Shown here piece by piece: positions 42,501-53,949 of a stretch of DNA of 64,000 nt. Numbering within the stretch: position 1 is the first letter of the stretch; each line of letters starts with the position of its first letter. The notes under the pieces are model-generated. The model was not told the origin of the DNA. It made no database searches and saw nothing but the letters and a program-made list of their open reading frames with translations. This DNA is from Symbiodinium natans (Eukaryota; Sar; Dinophyceae; Suessiales; Symbiodiniaceae): assembly GCA_905221605.1 (NCBI GenBank), contig CAJNDS010002412.1, positions 1,893,429 to 1,957,428 on the forward strand, in the 5' to 3' direction. A program made the position numbers and the translations under genes.

Positions 42501-45500
42501 ATCTTTCCACCACTTGCCTAGCTGACACTCACGACGCATTGCAGGGCACTTACCGGCAATTCAGAGCACTGCACAACAGAACGTCACGAAGCTTCAACGT
42601 GTAGTATGCACAGAACAAACCAGCACTCCGAGAGCATCCTCATGTCATCAGAAATGGTTTAGGGTTTAGGGTTTAGGGTTTAGGGTTTAGGGTTTAGGGT
42701 GAGTACATTCCCAATACAGGGGTTTCAAAGTAAACCAAGGCGTTGCAAGTCCACAACTGTGATGCTGCCAGAGAACACACAACAAAAGCCAAAACCTAGA
42801 TTGAGAACTTCATCAACATGCAGCCCGATACGGAGGAATCATACAGCACACACTTTAGGGCTTTGAGTTTAAGGAGCCCTTTGTTCTGACAGCCTCTGGA
42901 TATGATCCTTGTTCAGGGTGAGCGCAGTAGAGTATGTGGCTTGTGGTGCGCAAGTCCCACTTCCTGGTGCAGTAGATCCACTTACCTCCTCTAAGGGTCC
43001 TCAATCAAAGCTGCAAGTTCCGTCTCCTACCACACCCAGAAACTCCAAAACCCTTTAATTCAGGAACATACCTTAAATCATATTAGGGTTCCTACTTTTA
43101 TTCTAGGGACATCCCTCAATTAAGGGGTTTTGGAGTCTCCTACCACAGCGTCGTAGCCCCCAGAGCAATACAATCACACCTTGAAGCCCGATGGAACCTC
43201 TGCAGCGCCCGAAGCACCCCGAAACAATACCCCCGGACTCTATTTGCCTGCAGTTTCGCCATAACTACCCTTAATTAGTAGGTATAGGCCATAATGACCC
43301 TACGCCCTAAACCCTAAACCCTAAACCCTAAACCCTAAACCCTAAACCCTAAACCCTAAACCCTTGGGACCAGGTAGGTCTTAGAAACCTGTGCCAAGGA
43401 CTGAGTAAGTTGAGGCTCTCCGCGGAGGCCGATGCGGTCGGTCCACTTCCTCATGCACGGAAGAGCCATTTCTAGGGTTTAGGGTTTAGGGTTTAGGGTA
43501 AAGGGTTTAGGGCTAAGTGCTTAAGCACACCGAAACTTAGTTGTCCAGTACCTTGGGGTTTTAAAGGTTAACCTTTGGGATTAAGGGGAATATAGTACCC
43601 CAAAAAGGTTAAAGGTTACCTACTCTGCTTCTTTGAGGAAAAATTAAAATATTCTTCCTTATTAAGGGTAGTATAGGGATTATTGTCTTTTATTCTTGTG
43701 GGGTTCTTCAGCAAATAGTAGCTTAGACCCAAGAGTAGCCTAGGTATACAACGGGTGCTCTTTTTGGTCTAAAAGGGGATGCTCAGGGGCCCTATAGACC
43801 CTAAAACAGGGAATGAGGGCCTACGGGTCGGAAACAGTAAGTAGCATTCGGGTAGGCTCTGGCTGCCCAAGCTGCACAGCACCCGAGAAGACGTAGTCCA
43901 TGTTGGCAGCCTGTGCTGCATCCCTCACCTGGGCATCTGTTGCCTGAGCAGCCGCAGAGCAAGCGACGAAGCGCAGGGTGCTGAACCTCTACACCCGCGT
44001 CTCCCACAAGCATCGCAGGATGGCGTGTACCCTAAACCCTAAACCCTATAGGATAAGTGGTATTTCTTGTGGACAAAACCCCATCCAAAAAACTCTCGCC
44101 GGCAAAAGCAGATCAACCAAAAGCGGCCTCAGGGTAGCCATACTTGACATTCCTGAGCTCATGGGGCGGCTCTTAGGGTTTAGGGTTTAGGGTTTAGGGT
44201 TTCGGGCGAGTTTAGGGCTTAGGGTGCTGGTCTTGAGGGTCTGGGGACATGAGGGTTTAAAGGCTCACACTCGGACGAGCCAGGCGAGCCCAAAAAGCAG
44301 CCCGGAGGACCCTTGAGAAACCATTTGCATGCTGTCTAAGACAATTGAGTTTGGAAGTGCCTGCTCTTTTGCAGATTCTTCTCCTGGAAGCCCTAAACCC
44401 TAAACCCTAAACCCTAAACCCTAAACCCTAAACCCTAAACCCTAAACCCTAAACCCTAAACCCTGAACCCTAAACCCTAAACCCTAAACCCAAGCGAAGT
44501 CTCTCTTCCAGGGACACGTCGAAGAGGACTGGCTCCTGGCCTACCATGCCGACCTCCCAAGGCAGTGGCTGCTGGCATGGTTAGGGTTTAGGGTTTAGGG
44601 TTTAGGGTTTAGGGTTTAGGGTTTAGGGTTCAGGGTTCAGGGTTCAGGGTTTAGGGTTTATTTAGGGTTTAGGGTTTTTTTTTGCCACCCGTCTAGCAAT
44701 GCTTGTCGGGGCAACTGAAGAGGGAATGCTGTGTACAGACTTCAGAGCCCAAGTTGAGGAAATTTGAGAGTTCCACACCAACCCCAGTACCCCAATCATC
44801 AACCGGCATCACCATCAACCACAATGAACGAATACCAAACCCACAGACCCGTCGGGTACGCCAAGGGCTGGTGCGGCTTGTCGGCGCCGGGTTTAGGGTT
44901 TAGGGTTTAGGGGTTCAGGTTCTGGGGTTCAGGGCGTAGGGTTCAGAGCGTTTAGGGTTTCAGGTTTGACGGTCAGACTGAGAGCACAGCACGGAGAGCA
45001 AATCAGCAGATGCGTAGATGTGGATCGTCCCTCCACTCTAATTACTATACCCTCTCCTGCCCGACCTGCTTGCGCCACCATGCCACGTTCAGATCACGCA
45101 AATCCTGGCCGCCCACTCGAATCGCTCCACCCTGCGCCACAGAAAATGTCAGGGACTCTTGCCTACGGACGAGGAGAACCCAACAGTCGATCTAGCCCAC
45201 CCCGCCCTCTCCTATAAGTGGCAGGCTGCTGACTCATGAGTCTTGAAATTTCGGGATGTCCTCATATACACCAACTCAAACCCCCAAATTGGGGTCATCT
45301 CTACCATTCCTATTATGAACCATGGACCTCTACCCGACACTTCATTCCTATTAAGGCATGACTTAATTTTGGTCCAGGTTGTGGTGGCCCGCCTGGGGGT
45401 CGTAGAAACGCTGCAGGAGCTGGATGACAGTGGACTTGCCGCTGCCGGAGAAGCCCACCAGGGCAACCTTAGAGCTCACGGGGGACAGGACGGTTTAGGG

Positions 45501-48500
45501 CTTCTGCAGCACCATCTCCAAAAGGGTTTAGGGTTTAGGGTTTAGGGTAATTATAGAGTTTAGGGCCAAAGTTTAGGGTTTAGGGCTTCGACTCTCGCAC
45601 TTGCACTAGGGTTTCGACTCTCGCACTTGCACTTAAGGCAGCAAAGGCGTCGTTGCCCTCCCCTCCGCCTCCGTCGCCATATTCTTTCCCTTCATGTAGC
45701 ACCAGAATCCAAGGGGTAAAAGGAGGGACCCCTAGAAGGGACCTATAACCTCGTTCCCCTATATAACCCCTCTATACACGTGATATAGTCCCTATATACC
45801 TAAGCAGCCCCTAAATAACCCCCAAATAACCCCGAAGGTCCCTTATAAGGGTCCCTGCATTAGTCCCTTGAGAAACCCACCGCTTTCCCTCCTTCCTAAG
45901 ACAACAACGCCTCTGCCCCGTAGCATCTTGAACTCGAAGACCCAGCTATCAGGATGCGTTTTGGGTTTACAGGGTTTTGGGTTCAGGGCAGCCCCTTCTC
46001 ACAAAACAACCAAAACCTAAACCGTAAACCTACAGGCAGAGGCAGAGGCAGAGGCAGAGGCAGAGGCAGAGGGAGAGGGAGAGGGAGAGGGAGAGGGAGA
46101 GGGAGAGGATGTCCTGGCCCGGAAAGCTCAGCAAAAACTCTCAGACTCAGCACTCATGGCCACGGCCAAAACGCCTTGCGAAGGCAACCCAACACCCCTG
46201 AACCCCAAACCCCGAAGCGTACAGCCTAAACCCTAAAAACCCTGAACCTTAAACACTCGAACGACCCTAAACCCTTTTTTTGAGCAACGGACTTTGGAGG
46301 CTGCCGGCAAACATGCAACTTCTTAGGAGTCACATCACCCAAAGCCTAAACCCCAAAAACCCTGAACCGGAGACCGACAGCCTCAATTACCAAAAAAGGG
46401 GGCAAGCGGCGGCCTGACCTTTCTGGATAGTGAAGTTCAGCTTCTTGAGCACCCGCACCTCCGAAAGAGGGTTTAGGGTTTACGGTTTAGGGCGCTTTTG
46501 GCAGGGCCTTCAGGTTCAGTGTGCGGCCCCAAAAAACTCTTTCACCCTGAGGCCTTTGGGCATCTGGGTTGACAAGGTGGCGAACTGAGTCCTGGTTTTG
46601 CGCCGTCAGTACAAGACAGGGCTCAAGTCTTATAAGGCCTTCACAGGAGAATGGCTGAGGGGTGTCGAGAGCCTTGAATCGAAACCACTGAAAAAAGACA
46701 GACTCCCTCAACCCACAATCCAGACTCCAAATCCCTGGAAGCCGCAAAGCCGATGCCCTTAACTCCCAATCCCTAAACCCTAAACCCTACACCCTAAACC
46801 CTACACACCCTGTCCCTGTGAATATCGCGATGCCCCGACTGCCTCCGGCCGATGGGGGTACCAGAAGTGCACGTTCTGCCGACCAGGATTTGGGAGGGTC
46901 TGATGAGAAGCGCCCTAACCCTAAACCCTGAACCCTAAACCCTAACCCTAAACCTAAACCCTAACCCCTAAACCCTCTACGTAGCTCCATAGGACAAAAG
47001 CCACTTGATTGACCTGTCGAGGATCAGACCACAGAACCCTCTTTGCAGGAGGCCCCAAATGTCCTGGCTTCATCCTTGGGTTTCGGGTTTAGGGTCCTTT
47101 AGGGTTTAGGGTTTAGGGTTTAGGGTTAGCACCCTGGGGGACAGTTCCGAGGGCTTACGGGTTTAAAGCTCAGGGCAAGGTTGAGGGGTTGGGGTTTGGG
47201 TGTAAGGGTCATGGTATAGAGGTTTAGGGCTCAGGGCTTAAGGATCCGCAGTACGAGACTCTCATCAGGGTCTGTAAGAATCAAAACCTGCGGGGGTTGA
47301 GGGTTGTTCTTGAGCATGGGGGCTGAGGGTTGAGGGTTTAGCACCCGAACTTTGAGAATCAAACAGCTGTAAACAAAACTCTAAACCCTCAGCTTGTGGG
47401 ATATTTTCGCCAACACGAGCCAGCGCGGCGGATCTAAGGGTAAACCAGTTGCAAACATCTAAGGAAGGTCAGGGTTTAGGGTTTGGGATGTAAGGTCAGG
47501 GCTTCCCCAGAACTTGCCAGCGAGGTTGGGCAGCAGAGACGGTGTCCTGGAAGTGGATGGACCCGTCTCCGATGCTCTCAATGCGCCCGGTCGGCTTCGT
47601 GGCGTCGATCTTGGAAACCTGCACACCCCCGAAATCCTAGGACAGCTTGGGGGGAGGGTTTAGGGTTTAGGGTTTGGGTTTTAGGGTTTAGGGGTTTAGG
47701 GGCTTATTGTGCAGCGACTATGGTCTGTAGTGAGGGACGGTGTGGAGGTTTGCGGCAACAAGGGTTGTTTTCCGGCTTCCTGCCATGAAGGGGTGAAAGG
47801 AGGGATCCCTAGAAGGGACTCTTAATCTTCTTCCCCTAAATAATAACCCCTAGATAAACCTTGTACAGTGCCTATATACCTAGGGTAGCGCCCAAAACAA
47901 TCCCTAAATACCCCCCGACCGAAGGTCCCTTGTAAGGGTCCCTCCTTTCCTCCCTTGATGCCCTGGACGCCCATGGCATCTGCAAAAAACATGTTCGCCT
48001 ACAGATGTCCACGTGAGGCCTGCGGCCTGCAGTGTCAAAAAACTGCCGCTTTACAAACCTTGCTTTCTTTTTTTCAGGGGACCACATGAAGCTACCATAA
48101 GTCCCGATGATACTAGAACGTACCATAATCCCCTGTGATACTAGAATCCCTGCTTATTCGCTGGATTAACTCGTATTCGGGCACATGGACGACATTCATA
48201 ATGGCCCTTTCTTACTGGCTCACTGAGGCCCCCAACATCCGGACTCTTGCCCTTAAGCTTTCGCAGGAAATGGGGGGTACGAATAAAGTTCGGGGTAGAC
48301 CCTGTTAGGGTCCTTATTGTAAGGAAACCCTACTATTTGGGCCTTCATTTCGGGGAAACCCTAAACCCCAAACCCCAAATCCTAAACCCTATGCTTGTAA
48401 ACTCCCAAACGGGGCCTGGTCGATGAGCCGGAAGACCTCCATGGCCGAGTGGTGCCCGGATGCAGAGTCGGGGATGTACTGCACGATGGAGCTCACCGAC

Positions 48501-48704
48501 CTACGGCAAGATGACAGGGGCTCTCTGCTGGGAAGCTTATTAAGTGCCTCTAGGAGCTCCTTAAAGGTGCAAGGATGAGGCCTAAACCCTAAACCCTAAA
48601 CCCTAAACCATAAACCGCACAAGAAAGTACAACCGAGCTGCATCACGCCGAAGACCACGCAGAAGAGGGTGAGCAGCACCTCGTGCGCGTTGAAGTTCCA
48701 GTAC
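39517..48704 (-). CDS. ABC transporter (ABCB-like), membrane-domain end and complete nucleotide-binding domain
   Basis: Exons, high to low: 48634-48704 and 48416-48500 (last membrane helix, VFRLIDQ), 47541-47618, 46843-46875 ([11 protein letters not shown]), 46414-46458, 45393-45467 (Walker [10 protein letters not shown]), 45066-45131, 44490-44553 (Q-loop VGQEPVLF), about 43880-43936, 43389-43449, 42048-42131 (signature [10 protein letters not shown], Walker B FMLLDE), 41464-41529 (D-loop [10 protein letters not shown]), 41044-41106 (H-loop VAHRLSTI), 40187-40285 ([14 protein letters not shown]), and probably 39517-39585 with a stop. Most joins fit in phase; donors are GT or GC, one GA. All ATPase motifs are intact, so export driven by ATP hydrolysis is likely; the cargo is unknown. 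Introns contain telomere-like tracts, and at 44490 and 40187 the donor GT is the first GT of a TTTAGGG tract. More membrane exons lie at 50692-61780. Only one nucleotide-binding domain was found. Confidence 0.85.
40291..40331. repeat. Poly-G tract, about 30 bases, interrupted
   Basis: Long G runs occur here and at 10909-10924, 11184-11197, 18666-18686, 19078-19092, 39469-39485, 40505-40523 and 40586-40607, with C runs at 16241-16263 and 32430-32467. Several follow a T run. They lie next to telomere-like tracts and in introns. Confidence 0.85.
42155..42228. mobile_element. Small hairpin element in an ABC intron
   Basis: CCTTAAGAACCAAGAC on the left pairs imperfectly with GATTTGGGTTCTGAAGG on the right. 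The ends resemble the element at 17848-17948. Confidence 0.5.
42384..42421. repeat. Hexamer repeat GGGGTA
   Basis: About seven tandem TAGGGG units between ABC exons, a G-rich variant beside the usual TTTAGGG. Confidence 0.85.
43538..43624. repeat. Dispersed element, copy 1 (TTGTCCAGTACCT family)
   Basis: Shares TTGTCCAGTACCT, AAGGTTAACCTTTGGGAT and AAAAGGTTAAAGGTT with 63911-64000. The interior GGTTAACC is palindromic. It lies in an ABC intron. Confidence 0.7.
43725..43787. repeat. Short dispersed element, copy 2 (AGAGTAGCCTAGG family)
   Basis: Partner of 38881-38945, inside an ABC intron. Confidence 0.5.
45587..45633. repeat. 21-bp direct duplication around AGGGT
   Basis: The 21 bases at 45587-45607 (starting TTCGACTCTCGC) recur exactly at 45613-45633, separated by AGGGT. 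A degenerate TTTAGGG tract precedes the first copy. It lies in the ABC intron between exons 46414-46458 and 45393-45467. Confidence 0.9.
45711..45869. mobile_element. Inverted-end element, copy 1, about 159 bp
   Basis: It starts AAGGGGTAAAAGGAGGGACC, ends with the near reverse complement, and shares CCTATATACCTA and GAAGGTCCCTTATAAGGGTC-like internal motifs with 47788-47956. Both copies lie in introns of the ABC gene. Confidence 0.65.
46034..46107. repeat. Hexamer microsatellites AGGCAG and GGGAGA
   Basis: Six AGGCAG-type units followed directly by seven GGGAGA-type units, in an ABC intron. Confidence 0.9.
47788..47956. mobile_element. Inverted-end element, copy 2, about 169 bp
   Basis: Starts AAGGGGTGAAAGGAGGG and ends GGAAAGGAGGG-like on the other strand. 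About 165 bp like the copy at 45711-45869; ABC intron. Confidence 0.65.
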
Positions 48705-50691
48705 CTGGCACAGCGCTTGTCCACATCCCAAGGCCCATTGCTCTGTTAGAATCCTGTTTTTGAAGCCGGACTCCCCGTGGGTGCTGCCAGAAAGTGGGCC
48801 AAAGCACAGGCTTCCACTGCTACTGACTGGACTCCCATACTCCAGCAAGCCAATCAGAATCCTAAGCCCCAAACCCAAAACCCTCAACCCTAAACTCGAA
48901 ACCCTAACCCTAAACCCTAAACCCTAAACCCTAAACCCTAAACCCTAAACCCTAAACCCTAGACCCTAAACCCTAAACCCTAAGCCCTCTCCGCCCCAAA
49001 CCCCTAATTCCCACAAGCACAGGTGTCTCAGCCCCAGGCTGGATGCAGGCGGCGCTCATCCCGAAGCCTTTTGGCAACCGGCAAGGACACAGCGAACAAA
49101 CATAGGAAGAATCATCCAGAAATGAAGAAATGAATACATAGCTGTATATATGTGTATATATATATATATATAAAGTAGTACTGTACTAGCAACAAGCAGC
49201 ATCAACATAGCAATAAGCATGAAAATATGCTTTTTTATACGTACATTCTTGTTTATTGTTTTTTTTTTGTATATCTATTTCTTTATTTATCTATATGTGT
49301 GTATTCTAAACATGCCTGAAGCCCTAAGAAACTTGTACTGCACTTGCAGTAAGAATAACGTATTTTACTTCGAACATCCCCAACCTCTCTGGAAAGAGAT
49401 ACCCTGGGGTTGGGCACTCCAGAGACACCCTCGGGTTGGGCACAGGGACACCCTTTAGGGTTTAGGGTTTAGGGTTTAGGGTTTAGGGTTTAGGTCTTGG
49501 GGTTTTGAGGGTTCGGGTTTAGGGTAGAAAGATGGTGGGACGTGGGAAGCAGACACTCGTTCTCCAGGAAGTCCTCCAGAACCCCCATTCGGTTTAGTCT
49601 TGAGGCTTGGTCTACCTAGAAGACCAATCATGAGCCCTAAAAAGGTTGTTAGGGTTGAGGGTTTAGGGTTGAACCCTAAACCCTAAACCCTAAACCCTAA
49701 ACCCTAAACCCTAAACCCTAAACCCTAAACCCTAAACCCTAAACCTAAACCTTATTGGGGGCATGTGCTGGAGGCCTAAGGGTGCAAAATGATACCTTGC
49801 CCATCCGAACGTGGCCGTGGCCTGCGAGGTAGATGGCCTGGATCAGGCTCCTCGGTCCAGCGCCAGCTGGGTTTAGGGTTTAGGGTTTAGTTTTTACTTT
49901 ATTTGATGTGTCTTGTTCTTGGGCTTCTTCGGTTTCGACGAACACACTCGCACACGGCAGGCAAGGATTCAACGTCCAGTTCTAGGGCGTTCTTGCCGAG
50001 GATTTTCGGGGTTCGGGGTTTCTCGGGTACAGACTTCAGAGACACGGGTCCGTTTAGGGTTTAGGGTTGAGGGTTTAGGGTTGAGGGTTTAGGGTTGAGG
50101 GTTTAGGGTTCAACTCGGCTTCTTGAAGCAATCGGCTAAGGTCAGCTTGGGCTTGGAAGGGTCTTGTGCTTGATGCGCCAGCAGGGCTCCACACTACTGC
50201 CCGCTTCCTCCCATGTTTCAGAACTCAGAACCCTATTCTAAGTAAAACCCTAAACCCTATAAACCCTATAAACCCTATAAACCATATAAACCCTATAAAC
50301 CCTATAAACCCTATAAACCCTATAAACCCTATAAACCCTATAAACCCTATAAACCCTATAAACCCTATAAACCCTAAACCCTAAACCCTTCGAGGTCAAA
50401 GCTGAAGAACCCCAGTCAGCTTCAGGGCTTGGGGGTTTCAGGGCTTGCCTCATGTCACAGCGTGTCCCAAACCCTAAACCCTAAACCCCAAACCCTAAAC
50501 CCCAAAACCCTATCTGAGGATTCTCAAGACCATTTCGGGCGTGTCTGAGGCGTTTTGCGGCTGGGGGCTTTCAGCGCTTCAAGGCTCCGCGGGCCGGGGA
50601 TCGGCCTCACCAAGCAACCTTTGCACTCCACCCTAAACCCTAAACCCTAAACCCTAAACCCTAAACTCTACAAAACCCCAACCCTAAAATG
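48705..50691 (-). other. Intronic-looking stretch with possible ABC membrane exons
   Basis: The minus-strand island about 49020-49062 (KGFGMSAACIQ) resembles the region before the last helices of ABC membrane domains. Others, 49530-49615 and 49801-49869 (IQAIYLAGHGHVRMGK before GTATCA), look coding but are not placed. The rest is telomere-like tracts and a TA microsatellite at 49146-49172. Confidence 0.35.
50250..50376. repeat. Nonamer repeat CCCTATAAA, about 14 units
   Basis: A regular 9-bp variant of the telomere-like repeat, with one unit reading CCATATAAA. Both strands stay open through it by chance. Confidence 0.95.
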
Positions 50692-50767
50692 CCCAGGCGC
50701 ATGTTCAAGCCCAGAGAAAGGCCCAGCTTCCACGACTTCCGCGCCTGGGATGCTTCATCTTGCTTGA
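50692..50767 (-). CDS. Putative ABC transporter membrane-domain exon
   Basis: The minus strand reads LKQDEASQARKSWKLGLSLG and on to NMRLG, with the spacing of the intracellular helix after the RTVRALG motif in ABCB-type membrane domains. It lies between the nucleotide-binding exons (below 48704) and the RTVRALG exon at 59329-59379. Single-exon evidence, so moderate confidence. Confidence 0.45.
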
Positions 50768-51491
50768 GGGTTTAGGATTTAGGGTTTAGGGTTTGGGGTT
50801 TAGGGTTTAGGGCTAGGGTTTAGGGTTGAAGGCCGCGAGGGTGTCGAAGTAGGGTTCGGGGCCTGGGGGGCGCAGTCTCTTTCGTCTGAGCGTTGCGGCT
50901 TGGTCTTGGGATCTACGTCCTGAGGGCACATGAGCGGTAGCATGGCAGCATGGCTTGAAGGGTTGATAGGGTTTAGGGTTTAGGGTTTAGGGTTCCCCGA
51001 GCTGCGAGCACGAAGGTTTTCAAGCGTGTTCCCCCCTTGGAGAGTGGCGCCATGTTCTTGGAAGCTGCGTCAAACTCCCGTGCGACAACGAGATCGAGTT
51101 GGGAGGCTAAAGCAGGTTTGATGCAGCACGTATGTGCATGTGCTTGAAGCTGAAAAACTCCACCTGCGCGCTTTCAACCCAGGTGGAGTTTACAGAGCTA
51201 CCAAAATTTCAAAAGAACTTTCCACCCCAAGCATCCTGTGATCACGCAGCTGGGGGTGAGGTCTGCTGAAGAAAATAGCTTGGTTTCCTGCTGTCAGGGG
51301 ATGCCTGGGGGCCCTTTTGGCATCCGATTGGCATCCTCATGCCCATCGAAATGCCATACTGCACCGAATTAGCTCCCGACAAGAAAAGTTTGCAAACGAT
51401 CGGCCACATTTTCCCTAGGGAGCTGGACATACATCAAGCTTGGCAGCTTGCTCCCCGGAGTCTCATGCCCAAACCGGGCCCCTTTCACAAC

Positions 51492-53081
51492 TCAGAGGCC
51501 ACAATCACGATTCTGCATCTCATCGAAAGTGTCCAGGGCCTTGGACAGCCTGCCGAAGCCGTCTCGCAGCTGCTCCTCGTTGATGATCAGCGGGGGCGAG
51601 CAGTGCAACAGCGGCGGCCGGAAGAGAGAGAAGAGGCCGTTTTCAAACATTGCCTGGCGAAGCTTCAGAACCGCCGGTGGGGAAGGCTCCCCCAAACGCT
51701 GCACTGTCTGGCCGAGGGGAGTCTGCAGGTCAACGCAACCGAAGAGCCCCACGCCCCGGGCCTGTCGCACAGAGTCGTGTCGCAGCACAAGGCGCTCCAG
51801 TTCCTCCAGCATCACAGGCTCAAGCTTCTTGACGTTGTCAAGCACGTTCTCCTTCAGCACGTACTTCACCGTCTCGTAGGCGCAAGCCAATGCCACTGGA
51901 TGGGCATGGAAGGTGGATCCCCATCCCAACGGATGTGTCATGAAGTGGTCCTTGATCTTCTGCCGGACTCCGACGAGGGAGAGTGGCATGAAGGAGGCCG
52001 TGAGGCCCTTGGCAGAGGTCACGATGTCTGGGATCACGCCTTCAAAGTGCTGGAAGCCGAAGAAGTTGCCCGTGCGGCCGAAGCCCACCATGACCTCGTC
52101 ACAGATGAGGAGGATCTCGTACTTGTCGCACAGGGACCGGAGGCCCTCCATATATCCCTCAGGGGGAACGAGCACACCGCCAGCGCCGACGATGCTTTCG
52201 ACAAGGATGGCGGCAATGGTCTCTGGCCCTTCCGCCAAGATTTGGTCCTCAAGGCATGCCAGTGTCCGGGCCGTCGCCGAGGCATCTGTTGTCCCCCAGC
52301 TGAAGCCGCTGGGCTGAGGATTGAAGAACTTGACGAAGCCATTCTGCCCGCTCTCGGCAAACTTCCGGCGGAAGTCGCCAGTGGCGCCCAGGGAGGAGGC
52401 TGATGATCCATGGTAGGACCTGTACTGCGTGAAGATCTTGTGCTTCCGTGTGTAGAGCCGCGCCAGGCGGATGGCCGCCTCGTTTGCCTCGCCTCCCCCA
52501 CTGGGGAACAGGAAGCCGTTCAGGTCTCCTGGACAGATCTCCGCCAAAAGCTTCGCAAGCTTGGCACGCACGGGCGCCAAGCCAAGGCCACCATACACAT
52601 ACGGCAGTGAGTCCAGCTGGTCATTGATCCCTTGCTTGACCGCGTCAGGGACTGTGTGACCGAGGTTGACACACACTGCCTGGCTCGTCCAGTCCAAGTA
52701 CTTCTTGCCATGGGTATCGTAGAGGTATACCCCCTCACCACGCTCAATCACGGGCAACGCCTTCACCGGATTGCTCGCTGTCCAAGAGAGCATCACGTGT
52801 TCATCGGCAGCGTCCCGCAGTTCCGCCGCAGACCATTCAGAGCGCCAGTGAGCCTCTGAAGGCTTGCCAGTGCCATTGTCTTCGGAAGGCATCGGAAGCT
52901 GGTCGTAGTTCTCGCCGAGGTAGCGCGCGTTGACCCATGGATGACCATCGGCACCCGCTGTGCTCGAAAGCTTTCCCCACGTCGACATGCGCCGTTCGGG
53001 GTGCTGGGACTGTGCCTGCGCCGAATTCTGCGCCCCTTCGGCAAGGGCCTTTGCCGCACGAGAGATCCGTCCGCGAAACAT
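51492..53081 (-). CDS. Class-III PLP aminotransferase, tandem copy 1 (most 3')
   Basis: 529 residues, no introns. The start is the Met of MFRGRISRAAKALAEG because it is the one shared by all three copies; copies 1 and 2 have an in-frame Met four codons earlier. The first 35 residues are basic and lack acids until Glu in the middle, like a mitochondrial targeting peptide. Class-III motifs: SGGGEANEAAIRLAR (about 194), YRSYHGS, LLICDEVMVGFGRTG with D328 for the pyridine nitrogen, and SAKGLTA with K358 as the Schiff-base lysine, then WGSTFHAHP. It transfers an amino group from an omega-amino acid to a 2-oxoacid using pyridoxal phosphate; overall it resembles taurine/beta-alanine:pyruvate types, but the substrate is not proven. 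Copy-specific changes include S20 (A in the others) and L in PPAVLKLRQ. Confidence 0.95.
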   Translation of the reverse strand: MFRGRISRAAKALAEGAQNSAQAQSQHPERRMSTWGKLSSTAGADGHPWVNARYLGENYDQLPMPSEDNGTGKPSEAHWRSEWSAAELRDAADEHVMLSWTASNPVKALPVIERGEGVYLYDTHGKKYLDWTSQAVCVNLGHTVPDAVKQGINDQLDSLPYVYGGLGLAPVRAKLAKLLAEICPGDLNGFLFPSGGGEANEAAIRLARLYTRKHKIFTQYRSYHGSSASSLGATGDFRRKFAESGQNGFVKFFNPQPSGFSWGTTDASATARTLACLEDQILAEGPETIAAILVESIVGAGGVLVPPEGYMEGLRSLCDKYEILLICDEVMVGFGRTGNFFGFQHFEGVIPDIVTSAKGLTASFMPLSLVGVRQKIKDHFMTHPLGWGSTFHAHPVALACAYETVKYVLKENVLDNVKKLEPVMLEELERLVLRHDSVRQARGVGLFGCVDLQTPLGQTVQRLGEPSPPAVLKLRQAMFENGLFSLFRPPLLHCSPPLIINEEQLRDGFGRLSKALDTFDEMQNRDCGL

Positions 53082-53093
53082 GGGACAGGACAA

Positions 53094-53949
53094 AAATCGC
53101 GAGCTGATGTGATGGCACGGGGGCTTGAGCTCTGACCACTCACAACCCCATGAAATCGCAAGTCAAGGAAATCCAATGCAATGTTTGTTTTGTGGCTTTT
53201 CTACTGCTGTCACGTGGTAGCTCATACATACTTTATCTGAGTTGGAGGTGACAAAGTTGATAAATGTAGCAACTGATTGGGCTCATGCGTTCACTCTTTG
53301 CTTGTGGTATCCCTGCCTCGGTCAGTCACGTCTTCAGGGCTTAAGCTCTACAATTCAGCCTATCGTCATGGCCCAGGTAGTTAGCCTAGGGTTTAGGGTT
53401 TAGGGTTCAAGGTCTAGGGTTTAGGGGTTAGGGTTTAGGGTTTAGGGTTCGGCAAACCACCCCTAAACCCTAAGTCCTGAACGTCTTCCCCCCTTGGAGA
53501 GCGGGCGCGACGTACTTCTTGGTCACAGCGACGCTGCTGCAGACTCCCGTGCGACAACGAGGTCGACTGGGGAGGCTATTGCAGGTTTGATGCAGCACGT
53601 GTGCGCGTGTGCTTTGAAGCTGAATTCACAAGGCTGATTTTCAGGCGTCCCGAACCCCCATGCTTGCCGATTCTACGCCGTCTCAGAACGACCTGCACGC
53701 ACACACACGCACTTTAGACTCCACCTGGGCACTTTCAACCCAGGTGGAGCTAGCGCATCGCCAAAATTTCAAAAGAACTTTCCCGCCCAAGTACCCTGTG
53801 ATCATGCAGGTGGTGCGTTAAAGCAAATAGGTTTGGTTTCCTGCTGTCAAGGGAATCGGGGGGCCCTCTTGGCATCCGATTGGCATCCTCATGACCATCG
53901 ACATGCCACACTGCATCGAATTATCTCATGTTGCCCAAACCCTCACAAC
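53094..53949. other. Spacer between aminotransferase copies 1 and 2
   Basis: The upstream side holds a short region conserved with copy 2 (CAACTGATTGGGCTCATGCG and neighbours), probably the 5' UTR and promoter-proximal area. Then come degenerate TTTAGGG repeats at 53388-53475, and downstream sequence of copy 2 with ACACACACACGCAC and an inverted pair CCACCTG/CAGGTGG at about 53722-53747. No gene. Confidence 0.6.

Noticed and set aside
47958-47983. Micro-exon reading AMGVQGIK in the ABC gene
   Set aside because: Exons 48416-48500 and 47541-47618 already join in phase with the usual family spacing, so no extra exon is needed.
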